Assembly: GCA_040398525.1 (NCBI GenBank)
Contig: JBBATY010000012.1
Coordinates: 18,239-82,238, forward strand
Source: VFMC01 sp040398525
GTDB taxonomy: Bacteria > Actinomycetota > Acidimicrobiia > Acidimicrobiales > Ilumatobacteraceae
Length of the DNA stretch: 64,000 bases
Direction of reading: 5' to 3'
Shown: positions 33,799 to 41,129 of the stretch, piece by piece
How the letters are laid out: each line of letters begins with the position of its first letter
How positions within the stretch are numbered: position 1 is the stretch's first letter
The notes under the pieces: generated by a model
Told to the model about the DNA's origin: nothing
What the model saw: the letters and a program-made list of their open reading frames with translations, nothing else
Database searches by the model: none
Position numbers and translations under genes: made by a program

Positions 33799-35284
33799 GG
33801 GGCTCCAGCCACCTGGCGGTGTCGACGCCGCCGAGGCCGCGCACCGTGGCGGCGAGGGCGACGGCGTCGTCGGGGGCCAGGTCGCGCACCGACACATCGG
33901 TCGACCCGCCCGCCAGATGGACGCTGGCCGTGCAGACACCTGCCCGCCGCTGCCAGGGGCTCTGCGTGATGCGGATGCTCTGGATGCGGCTGACGGGCAC
34001 GAGGCGTAGGTGCGACAGCAGCACGCCGTCGCGCTCGATGAGCAGCCCGTCGCGCACCACGTGCCCGAGCTGCCCGTACCAGGCGCGACCCCACGTGCGT
34101 GCGAGCAGCCAGCACAGGGCCAGCACCGCGCCGCCCAGCGCGACCACCAGCACCCAGGGGGCGCCGGTCGCCAGGAGCGCAACGACGACCACTCCGGCAC
34201 TCGGCAGGGCCGTGCCGACGAGGCGGCGGGTGACGGCACGGCGTCGAGCGGCCACCGGGTGCGGCGCCACGGCGAGGTCGATCGACTCACGGCCGAGGGT
34301 GAGCGGGATCAGGCCCTCGACCTCGGCGCTGGGGCCGACCGGCACCGTGGTGATCCAACTCGAGTTGCCCTGGGTGTCGCCGGAGGCGGTGCGCACATCG
34401 AGCGATGCCAGACCCACCCACCGGCGCAGCAGCGATGCCGAACGGTGGACGAGCTGCACCCGCGGCAGCGGGATCACCGAGGTGCGGGTGTCGAGCAGGC
34501 CGCGGCGAGCCACCAGGTCGTCGCCCGAGCGGGCCAGTTCGAACCCGTGGAACCGGAGCACCATCCAGCCACCGGCCACCACGGGCCAAGCGAGCACCAC
34601 CCCGGCGACGAGCAGCACGGCGAGCGAGCCGCGGGGCTCGGCGTCGGTGCCGGTGCCCTGCCGGACGAGGTCGGCCACCTCCATCAGTGCGGAAATGATG
34701 AGGAACGGCACGAGCAGCAGCGGGACACCGGTGAGCCCGCCGAGCACCAGGTGTCGGGTGCCGACGCGCAGCAGGGCCGACGCAGGCGGTGGCGGTACAT
34801 CGGCCGGCGCAGCCTCGGTGGCGAGGCGCCGCCGACCGCGCTCGAGGGTGTCGCGCACCCGCTCGGCCTCGGCGACCGTGAGCGCGTCGAGCTCGACCCG
34901 GTTGCTCGACGAGGCCGTGCCGACCAGCTCGACACGCACCAGGGCGAGGTCGGTCGCCCGGTGGCGCAACTGGCGGACCACCTCGACCTGCTGCACACGA
35001 GCGGGCGACACCACGCGCACCGAGCGCTGCAGCGCCCCGGCCCAGACGAGCAACTGCTCGTCGTCGAGGGTGTACCGGGTGAACCAGGCTCGGATCACTG
35101 CAGGGACGAGGAAGATGACGACGCCGACCACGAGGAGCACGAGGAGCAGTTGCGACGACGTGGCCACGACCAGCACGATCGACAGTGCCACTTGACGCAA
35201 CAGAGGAATGGCCGCCACCAGCGGCGACAGGGGGTGCAGCCGCAGCGCGTCGGCCGGGGGCGCGAGGGGGCCGGAGTCGTCCAC
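33782..35284 (-). CDS. Membrane protein with repeated bacterial PH domains (YdbT-like)
   Basis: 500 residues. It has pairs of membrane helices (about residues 24-65, 190-250 and 360-400), each followed by a bPH_2 domain (PF03703). The repeating motif is seen in the first as YTLDDEQLLVWAGALQRSVRVVSPARVQQVEV, in the second as DDLVARRGLLDTRTSVIPLPRVQLVHRS and in the third as DGLLIERDGVLLSHLRLVPVSRIQSIRI. B. subtilis YdbS and YdbT form a comparable pair implicated in resistance to amylocyclicin-type bacteriocins. The GTG at 35284 follows the partner gene by 14 bases, so they form one operon. Confidence 0.86.
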   Translation of the reverse strand: MDDSGPLAPPADALRLHPLSPLVAAIPLLRQVALSIVLVVATSSQLLLVLLVVGVVIFLVPAVIRAWFTRYTLDDEQLLVWAGALQRSVRVVSPARVQQVEVVRQLRHRATDLALVRVELVGTASSSNRVELDALTVAEAERVRDTLERGRRRLATEAAPADVPPPPASALLRVGTRHLVLGGLTGVPLLLVPFLIISALMEVADLVRQGTGTDAEPRGSLAVLLVAGVVLAWPVVAGGWMVLRFHGFELARSGDDLVARRGLLDTRTSVIPLPRVQLVHRSASLLRRWVGLASLDVRTASGDTQGNSSWITTVPVGPSAEVEGLIPLTLGRESIDLAVAPHPVAARRRAVTRRLVGTALPSAGVVVVALLATGAPWVLVVALGGAVLALCWLLARTWGRAWYGQLGHVVRDGLLIERDGVLLSHLRLVPVSRIQSIRITQSPWQRRAGVCTASVHLAGGSTDVSVRDLAPDDAVALAATVRGLGGVDTARWLEPLSARG

Positions 35285-35298
35285 GCTGCTCGCTCCGC

Positions 35299-35829
35299 TC
35301 AGGCGCCGTCGTCGAGGCCGGCGCGCTGCAGCAGCACCCGGCGCACATCGGTTGCCTCGGCTTCGCCGACGCCGGGGATCGTGCCGAGCGACATCGCCGA
35401 CGCGGTGCGCAGCGAGAGCGACACCATGCCGAGGCGTCGCTGCAGCGGCCCGTGCTCGACCTCGACCTGTTGGATCCGCTGGTAGGGCACGGCGGCGAGG
35501 GCGCGCCACCAGACCCCGTGCTGCAGCTCGAGCGCGTGCTCGCCGAAGCGGTAGCGCCAGGAGCGGTAGCGCATCGGGGCCGCCACGAGCCCGACCAACA
35601 AGCCGAGCGCCAGGCCGCCGCCGAGGCACCAGGCCAGCCGCGATGTCCAGCCGTCGCCCGCTCGCTCGGCGAGCACGCTGAGCACGCCGAACACGACCAG
35701 CCCGAGCACGGCACCGTTGAGGATCGAGCCCCAACGCCACACGGTGACGACCGATGGGTGCAGCGGTCGCCACTCCCCGTCGAGCACCGTGGCGGCGACG
35801 GCGGCTGGGACGGGCTCAGGCTCGGTCAT
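35299..35829 (-). CDS. Small bacterial PH-domain membrane protein (YdbS-like)
   Basis: 176 residues. Two membrane helices (about residues 34-52 and 65-85) precede one bPH_2 domain with RYRFGEHALELQHGVWWRALAAVPYQRIQQVEVEHGPLQRRLG, the classic first strand and helix of the fold. A bPH_2 protein of this size next to a triple-repeat one is the YdbS/YdbT pair. The ATG at 35829 lies inside the last 14 bases of the upstream hydrolase gene, so all three genes are probably co-transcribed. Confidence 0.86.
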   Translation of the reverse strand: MTEPEPVPAAVAATVLDGEWRPLHPSVVTVWRWGSILNGAVLGLVVFGVLSVLAERAGDGWTSRLAWCLGGGLALGLLVGLVAAPMRYRSWRYRFGEHALELQHGVWWRALAAVPYQRIQQVEVEHGPLQRRLGMVSLSLRTASAMSLGTIPGVGEAEATDVRRVLLQRAGLDDGA

Positions 35830-37165
35830 GGGGGAGTGTCGCCGCGTCGGTGACGGCCTGGGACTCGCGTGCGGCGGCAGCGAAGATGCCCTTGGCCATC
35901 AGGCTCGGCTCGGCCTTGCGGCGTACGAGGTAGATCGCCGCCCGACCGGCGTGGATGTCGGGATCGTCGGGTGCTGCCCAGCCGGCCAGGTCGGCGAAGT
36001 GGCAGGCCAGGCGCAGGTCACCGTCACTCGCGGCCTGCTCGGCGCGGCGCAGCAGCACGTCGGCTCCACCGGCCAACTCGGCGACGGCGCTCGCGAGGTG
36101 TGCGTCGGGGGAGGGCTTGAGCCGCGACGCTGCCCCGTCCCACCAGCCGCCGAACTGGCGCCAGATGCCGCGCACCACGAACTCGGGCTCGTCGTAGAAG
36201 GGGCGGAGGTAGGGCTTGGCCAGCGTGTCGTCGGGCACCCGGACGGTGTGGATGATCGCGTCGAGTGTGGCGCCGCTGTTCATCATCGCCACGACGTCGG
36301 CGACCAGGTTCTCGAGGGCGGATGCGACCTCGTCGAGGACCCGAGCGATTCGCTCAGCGCCGACGATCGGCAAGCCATGGGCGGGCACCAGCAGTTCGGG
36401 CTGCTTGGCGATCATCGCGCGCAGTGCCGCTGCCCACTCGATGGGGTAGCGCTGCACCTTCTGTGGGTTGCCGGCATTGGGAAAGTTCCAGATGAGGAAG
36501 TCACCCGTCATCACCCACTTGCGCTCGGGCAGCCACGACCACAGGTGGTCGTCGGTCTCGCCGCGGGCGTGATGCAACTCGATCATCTCGCCGCCCACCG
36601 ACACCGTGTCGTGATCGCTCACCACGTGGTCGGGGCGCAGGGTGCTCGACGGCAGGAAGCGCCGGGCGTTCGGGTTGGGAGCGACGCGCGCGCCCGGCTC
36701 GTCGACACCGCCCACCGTCAGGTTCAAGTCGCCCGCCACGCCGCCGAACTGGCGGGCGTTGATGAGCAGGTTCCAGTTGTTGGTGTAGGCGTAGCGGTCG
36801 AGGCGCACGTTCACGTTCTCGTGGCCGATCACCGTCGGCGCGGCGTGGCCGTCGCGTGCCGCCGCGCTTGCGAAGAAGCTGCTGCCGCCCACGTGGTCGG
36901 CGTGGCCGTGGGTGTACACGATGTGGCTCACCCGTTCGTTGCGCCAGCCGCGCAGCGCAGCCACCACGGCCTCACCGGTGTGCACGCCCGACGAGTCGAA
37001 CGTGACGATGCCCTCCTCGGTGCGCAGCGCCACGCAATGGCTGAAGCTCTCGACGATCGCCAGGTCGTCGGCGAGCTCGCTCAGCTCGTTGGTGACCCGA
37101 TTGACCGGTTGATCGGCCACTCCGGAGTCGATGATGCGTGTGGAGAGATCGAGCAGGTCGGCCAT
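35816..37165 (-). CDS. Metallo-beta-lactamase-fold hydrolase with alkylsulfatase-type dimerisation domain
   Basis: 449 residues from the ATG at 37165. The metal-binding motif THGHADHVGG is near residue 90, with further ligands in HHARGETDDH and the LVPAHG segment. From about residue 300 there is an alkyl-sulfatase dimerisation domain (FYDEPEFVVRGIWRQFGGWWDG). It resembles SDS-hydrolase-type sulfatases but is shorter than SdsA1 (about 650 residues) and lacks the SCP2-like C-terminal domain. A zinc-dependent hydrolase acting on alkyl sulfates or similar amphiphiles is likely. An in-frame GTG nine bases upstream lies within the -10 hexamer. Confidence 0.85.
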   Translation of the reverse strand: MADLLDLSTRIIDSGVADQPVNRVTNELSELADDLAIVESFSHCVALRTEEGIVTFDSSGVHTGEAVVAALRGWRNERVSHIVYTHGHADHVGGSSFFASAAARDGHAAPTVIGHENVNVRLDRYAYTNNWNLLINARQFGGVAGDLNLTVGGVDEPGARVAPNPNARRFLPSSTLRPDHVVSDHDTVSVGGEMIELHHARGETDDHLWSWLPERKWVMTGDFLIWNFPNAGNPQKVQRYPIEWAAALRAMIAKQPELLVPAHGLPIVGAERIARVLDEVASALENLVADVVAMMNSGATLDAIIHTVRVPDDTLAKPYLRPFYDEPEFVVRGIWRQFGGWWDGAASRLKPSPDAHLASAVAELAGGADVLLRRAEQAASDGDLRLACHFADLAGWAAPDDPDIHAGRAAIYLVRRKAEPSLMAKGIFAAAARESQAVTDAATLPHDRA

Positions 37166-37172
37166 GACGGGC

Positions 37173-37178
37173 ACCGTA
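37173..37178 (-). promoter_or_regulatory. -10 element deciding the start of the MBL-fold hydrolase gene
   Basis: TACGGT on the minus strand ends seven bases before the ATG at 37165 and overlaps the alternative GTG at 37174. Confidence 0.4.
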
Positions 37179-37193
37179 GCCGCAGGGGCGCGT

Positions 37194-38291
37194 CTACTTC
37201 GGCAGGCCGAGGACCCGCTCGCCGAGGATGTTGCGCATCACGTTCGACGTGCCACCCATGATGGTGTAGGCGGGGGAGTAGCACAGGCCCTGTGTGACGT
37301 CGTTCCACAGCATTGCGTCGGCGCCGAGCACCTGGGCCACGAAGTCGGCCACCTGCTGCTCGTGCTCGGTGCAGAAGCACTTCGTCGCGGCACTGAACCC
37401 TGCCGGAGCCTGCTTCAGCACCTCGCGCGCCACCAGGATGCGACCGAGCCGGTAGCCGGTCTCGAGCGATGCGATCTGCTGGCGGACCCGCGGGTCGTCG
37501 CGATCGGCGCGCTCGAGCGCGATGGCGTACAGCGCCCGGTTCGACACCAGCCGGTCGACGCCGCCGCGCTCGTGCTCGAGCTGGCGCATCGTCTGTTTGA
37601 AGGCGTTGCCCTCGACACCCACCAGGTTCGCCAGCGGCACACGGACGTCGGTGTAGAACACCTCGCAGAAGTGGCGGTTGGTGGTGAGATCCTCGATGGT
37701 GCGGATCTCGATGCCCGGGGTGTCCATCGGCACGATGATCTCGCTGATTCCGGCGTGAGGCGGGCCGTCGTTGCTGGTGCGGCAGATGAGGTAGCAGTAG
37801 TCGGCCTCGGCGCCGAAACTGGTCCAGATCTTCTGGCCGTTGATCACCCAGTGGTCGCCGTCGCGCGTGGCCGATGTCTTCAGGCTCGCCAGGTCGCTTC
37901 CGGCGTTCGGCTCGCTCATCCCGATGCACCAGGTGGTCTCGCCCGCCAGCATCGCGGGCAGGAACTCGGCCTGCTGGTCGGGGCGGCCGTAGGTGATGAG
38001 TGTGGGGCCCATCTGCCGATCGGCGAACCACATTGCGGCGATCGGTGCGCCCGCCGCGATGAGCTCCTCGCCGATGATCAACCGATCGATGGGCGGACGT
38101 CCGCCGCCGCCGAACTCGGCGGGCCAGGTCATGCCGATCCAGCCGAGCGACGCCATCTCCTTGGCGAACTCCTTGGAGTAGCCGTTCATCCAGCTGTCGT
38201 TCGAGCGGCCGAAGCGGGCCACTGCGTCGGCCGCGACTTCGCGTGCCTGCTCGCGCAGTGCCTGCTGCTCAGGGGTCCAGGAGAAGTCCAT
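37194..38291 (-). CDS. Acyl-CoA dehydrogenase
   Basis: 365 residues. It has the three-part acyl-CoA dehydrogenase architecture: helical N-domain (MDFSWTPEQQALREQAREVA), the beta domain with CIGMSEPNAGSDLASLKT and GDHWVINGQKIWTS (signature 1 and FAD-binding), and the C-terminal helical domain ending with IMGGTSNVMRNILGERVLGLPK (signature 2 region). It introduces a double bond into an acyl-CoA with FAD; the length fits the short actinobacterial FadE type active on steroid or branched acyl-CoAs. The usual catalytic glutamate position in the IYGGTxE loop reads TIMGGTSN, so the base may differ. TAGCAT ends eight bases before the ATG. Confidence 0.9.
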   Translation of the reverse strand: MDFSWTPEQQALREQAREVAADAVARFGRSNDSWMNGYSKEFAKEMASLGWIGMTWPAEFGGGGRPPIDRLIIGEELIAAGAPIAAMWFADRQMGPTLITYGRPDQQAEFLPAMLAGETTWCIGMSEPNAGSDLASLKTSATRDGDHWVINGQKIWTSFGAEADYCYLICRTSNDGPPHAGISEIIVPMDTPGIEIRTIEDLTTNRHFCEVFYTDVRVPLANLVGVEGNAFKQTMRQLEHERGGVDRLVSNRALYAIALERADRDDPRVRQQIASLETGYRLGRILVAREVLKQAPAGFSAATKCFCTEHEQQVADFVAQVLGADAMLWNDVTQGLCYSPAYTIMGGTSNVMRNILGERVLGLPK

Positions 38292-38299
38292 CGCCGCGA

Positions 38300-38305
38300 A
38301 TGCTA
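38300..38305 (-). promoter_or_regulatory. -10 element of the acyl-CoA dehydrogenase gene
   Basis: TAGCAT on the minus strand ends eight bases before the ATG at 38291; no ribosome binding site lies between. Confidence 0.45.
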
Positions 38306-38359
38306 TGCGCCGCTGCTGTCAGGGCCGTTGTCCATCGAGCCGTCGACGACGGTCAGGCG

Positions 38360-38770
38360 TCACCTGACGGCGTAGACGTCGTACGTCACCGCGCCGCCGT
38401 CGGTGGCGCCACGGGCGACGGCCTGCACGCTGTTCAGCCAGGCGTACTGCTCGGCGCCGGTCTGGAACATCGGTGCGGTGGTGATGTGCTTGCCGCCGTC
38501 GAGGCCGACGCCCTTGTACTCCATCAAGATGTCGGCGCCGTCGTCGGTCTTCAGCAGCAGGCGCACGTCGAGCAGCATCGAGCCGTCGGCGCGCACGGTC
38601 ACCCAGTCGCCGCCGGGCCCGTGCACGGTGCCCTTCAGCTTCGGACCCTCGAAGGTGCCGCTGCTTGCGTCGACGATCACTCGTGTGCCGGCCGGGCCGT
38701 TGGCGATGATGCCGCTCATGCTGGTGGTGGCGGTGATGGTGAACAGGTGCTCGAGCTCAGGTGCTGCCAT
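38360..38770 (-). CDS. DUF3237 domain protein
   Basis: 136 residues covering one DUF3237 domain, a small beta-barrel. Recognisable parts are PAGTRVIVDASSGTFEGPKLKGTV, GGDWVTVRADGSMLLDVRLLLKTDDGADILMEYKG and the closing TYDVYAVR. No enzymatic residues are assigned for this family, and its function is unknown. It lies 68 bases upstream of the acyl-CoA dehydrogenase on the same strand, but both have their own -10 element (TACCGT at 38778-38783, seven bases before this ATG). Confidence 0.85.
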   Translation of the reverse strand: MAAPELEHLFTITATTSMSGIIANGPAGTRVIVDASSGTFEGPKLKGTVHGPGGDWVTVRADGSMLLDVRLLLKTDDGADILMEYKGVGLDGGKHITTAPMFQTGAEQYAWLNSVQAVARGATDGGAVTYDVYAVR

Positions 38771-38777
38771 GTGCGGA

Positions 38778-38783
38778 ACGGTA
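38778..38783 (-). promoter_or_regulatory. -10 element of the DUF3237 gene
   Basis: TACCGT on the minus strand ends seven bases before the ATG at 38770. It fits the leaderless pattern of the window. Confidence 0.4.
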
Positions 38784-38826
38784 GTGCGGCCACCGGGTGG
38801 ATCTCGCTCCGGACGACCTCGACGGG

Positions 38827-38851
38827 TAGCCTGTACAAGTCGGATACAAGT
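38827..38851 (+). promoter_or_regulatory. icd upstream region: -10-like hexamer and repeated TACAAGT
   Basis: TAGCCT at 38827-38832 may be a -10 element. It is followed by two copies of TACAAGT (38834-38840 and 38845-38851), spaced 11 bases start to start, about one helical turn. The second sits in ATACAAGTG, which recurs in the aconitase promoter. The repeat would lie in the 5' end of the transcript. Confidence 0.35.
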
Positions 38852-38889
38852 GCACCGCGCTGGACCGGTGCCGAACGAGGTGGAACGCG

Positions 38890-40107
38890 ATGACGAAGAT
38901 CAAGGTGGCCAACCCGATCGTCGAGATGGACGGCGACGAGATGACCCGCATCATCTGGCAGTTCATCAAGGACAAGCTGATCCTGCCGTACCTCGACGTC
39001 GAGCTCGACTACTACGACCTCGGCATCGAGCACCGCGACGCCACCGACGACCAGGTCACCATCGACTCGGCCATGGCCACCAAGCGCCACGGCGTGGCGG
39101 TGAAGTGCGCCACGATCACCCCGGACGAGGCACGGGTCGAGGAGTTCGGCCTGAAGAAGATGTGGAAGAGCCCCAACGGCACCATCCGCAACATCCTCGG
39201 CGGCGTCATCTTCCGCGAGCCCATCGTCATCTCCAACATCCCGCGGCTCGTGCCAGGCTGGACCAAGCCCATCGTCATCGGCCGCCACGCCCACGGCGAC
39301 CAGTACAAGGCCACCGATTTCAAGGTGCCGGGCGCTGGCACGGTGACGATGACCTACACCCCGGCCGACGGCAGCGCCCCGGTGGAGATGAAGATCGCCG
39401 ACTTCGGCGCCGACGGCGGCGTCACCATGGGCATGTACAACTTCAACGACTCGATCCGCGACTTCGCCCGTGCCTCGCTGCGCTACGGCCTGAACCGCAA
39501 CTACCCGGTCTACATGTCCACCAAGAACACCATCCTCAAGGCCTACGACGGTCAGTTCAAGGACATCTTCCAGGAGGTGTACGAGACCGAGTTCAAAGCC
39601 GAGATGGACGCGGCCGGCCTCACCTACGAGCACCGCCTCATCGACGACATGGTTGCGTGCGCGATGAAGTGGGAGGGCGGCTACGTGTGGGCGTGCAAGA
39701 ACTACGACGGCGACGTGCAGAGCGACACCGTGGCCCAGGGCTACGGCTCGCTGGGTCTGATGACCAGCGTGCTGATGACTCCCGATGGCAAGACGGTCGA
39801 GGCCGAGGCGGCGCACGGCACCGTCACCCGCCACTACCGCGAGCACCAGAAGGGCAACAAGACCTCGACCAACCCGATCGCGTCGATCTACGCGTGGACC
39901 CAGGGCCTCACCTATCGCGGGAAGATGGACGGCACACCCGATGTCACGGCATTCGCCGAGACGCTCGAGCGGGTGTGCATCGAGGCGGTCGAGCAGGGCG
40001 AGATGACCAAGGACCTGGCGCTGCTCATCAGCAGGGACACGCCGTGGCTCACCACCGAGGACTTCCTCGACGCGCTCGACCGTCGCCTCCAGGCGAAGAT
40101 GGCCTGA
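38890..40107 (+). CDS. icd: Isocitrate dehydrogenase, NADP-dependent (eukaryotic-type homodimer)
   Basis: 405 residues, the length of the dimeric NADP-IDH related to eukaryotic IDH1/2. It oxidatively decarboxylates isocitrate to 2-oxoglutarate in the TCA cycle. Signatures include VEMDGDEMTRIIW at the N-terminus, the substrate-binding SPNGTIRN, FREPI, RHAHGDQYKATDF, and the metal-binding IDDMVACAMKWEGGYVWACKNYDGDVQSD. GTVTRHYREHQKG is the NADP-binding loop. The ATG at 38890 has GAGGTGG at a usable distance. The quinone oxidoreductase gene follows six bases later. Confidence 0.97.
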   Translation: MTKIKVANPIVEMDGDEMTRIIWQFIKDKLILPYLDVELDYYDLGIEHRDATDDQVTIDSAMATKRHGVAVKCATITPDEARVEEFGLKKMWKSPNGTIRNILGGVIFREPIVISNIPRLVPGWTKPIVIGRHAHGDQYKATDFKVPGAGTVTMTYTPADGSAPVEMKIADFGADGGVTMGMYNFNDSIRDFARASLRYGLNRNYPVYMSTKNTILKAYDGQFKDIFQEVYETEFKAEMDAAGLTYEHRLIDDMVACAMKWEGGYVWACKNYDGDVQSDTVAQGYGSLGLMTSVLMTPDGKTVEAEAAHGTVTRHYREHQKGNKTSTNPIASIYAWTQGLTYRGKMDGTPDVTAFAETLERVCIEAVEQGEMTKDLALLISRDTPWLTTEDFLDALDRRLQAKMA

Positions 40108-40113
40108 CCCCAC

Positions 40114-41094
40114 GTGCGCGCTGTCGTCCTGCACTCGTACGGCGGACCCGAGGTCCTCACGATCGAGGAGGTCGCCGACCCGGTTCCGGGCCCCGACGAG
40201 GTGCTGGTCGAGGTGGCTGCCACGGCGCTGAACCGCGCCGACCTGCTGCAGCGGATGGGGTTGTACCCCGACCCGCGGCGGGTGAAGCCCGAGATCCCGG
40301 GGCTCGAGTTCGCCGGCACGGTCGTCGCGCTCGGGGCACGGGTGACGATGTGGCGGGTGGGCGACCGGGTGATGGGCATCGAGGCCGGTGGCGCCTACGC
40401 CGAACGCATCGCCACCCATGAACGGCAACTGCTCGCCGTGCCTGCGGGCATGGCGCTCGCCCATGCGGCAGCCATACCCGAGGTGTTCCTCACCGCCTGG
40501 GATGCGCTGGTGCTGCAGGGTGGGCTGTCGAGCGGCCGCTGGGCGCTGGTTCACGCCGGGGCCAGCGGTGTGGGCACCGCGTCGATCCAGATCGCCAAGG
40601 CCATCGGGGCGCGCATCGCCGTCACCTGCTCGGCCGGTAAGGCCGACGCGTGCCGCGAACTCGGCGCCGACCTCGTCCTCGAACGCTCACCGCACGACTG
40701 GCTGGCCGACGCCAAGGCTGCTGTGCCGCAGGGCTTCGACACCATCCTCGACGTGGTGGGCGGCGACGAGATCGATCGCAACCTGCAGGCGGTGGCCACG
40801 CGCGGCGCCATCGTGCAGGTGGGTCTGATGGGTGGCAGCACGGTGCCGGTGAACGTGGGTCTATTGATGGGCAAGCGCGCCACCTGGGTGGGAACCACGT
40901 TGCGAGCCAGGCCGATCGAGGAGAAGGTGGCGGTCACCCGACGCTTCGCCGCAGAGATGCTGCCGCTGTTCGACACCGGGGCGATGCTGCCCGTCATCGA
41001 CAGCATCTACCCGTTCGAGCAGATCGGCGAGGCGCAGCAGCACATGGCAGCCAACGCCAACACGGGCAAGATCGTCGTCACGATCAGCGGCTGA
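40114..41094 (+). CDS. NAD(P)H:quinone oxidoreductase, PIG3-like zinc-less MDR
   Basis: 326 residues. A medium-chain reductase of the PIG3/QOR type: MRAVVLHSYGGPEVL, ALNRADLLQRMGLYPDP (the PIG3 signature), then the Rossmann motif VHAGASGVGTASIQIAKAIGARI. The cysteines that hold zinc in alcohol dehydrogenases are absent. It probably reduces quinones or enones with NADPH, which icd just upstream produces. It starts at GTG 40114, six bases after the icd stop, so the two are co-transcribed. An inverted repeat follows its stop. Confidence 0.9.
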   Translation: MRAVVLHSYGGPEVLTIEEVADPVPGPDEVLVEVAATALNRADLLQRMGLYPDPRRVKPEIPGLEFAGTVVALGARVTMWRVGDRVMGIEAGGAYAERIATHERQLLAVPAGMALAHAAAIPEVFLTAWDALVLQGGLSSGRWALVHAGASGVGTASIQIAKAIGARIAVTCSAGKADACRELGADLVLERSPHDWLADAKAAVPQGFDTILDVVGGDEIDRNLQAVATRGAIVQVGLMGGSTVPVNVGLLMGKRATWVGTTLRARPIEEKVAVTRRFAAEMLPLFDTGAMLPVIDSIYPFEQIGEAQQHMAANANTGKIVVTISG

Positions 41095-41119
41095 CCGGGT
41101 CGGCGACCGGCCCGGTCAG
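41091..41119. terminator. Inverted repeat between convergent genes, possible terminator
   Basis: Nine-base perfect arms at 41091-41099 and 41111-41119 with an 11-base loop. The left arm begins at the stop of the quinone oxidoreductase gene. There is no T-tract. It may end both that transcript and the convergent molybdoenzyme transcript. Confidence 0.5.
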
Positions 41120-41129
41120 ACCTATCCGG

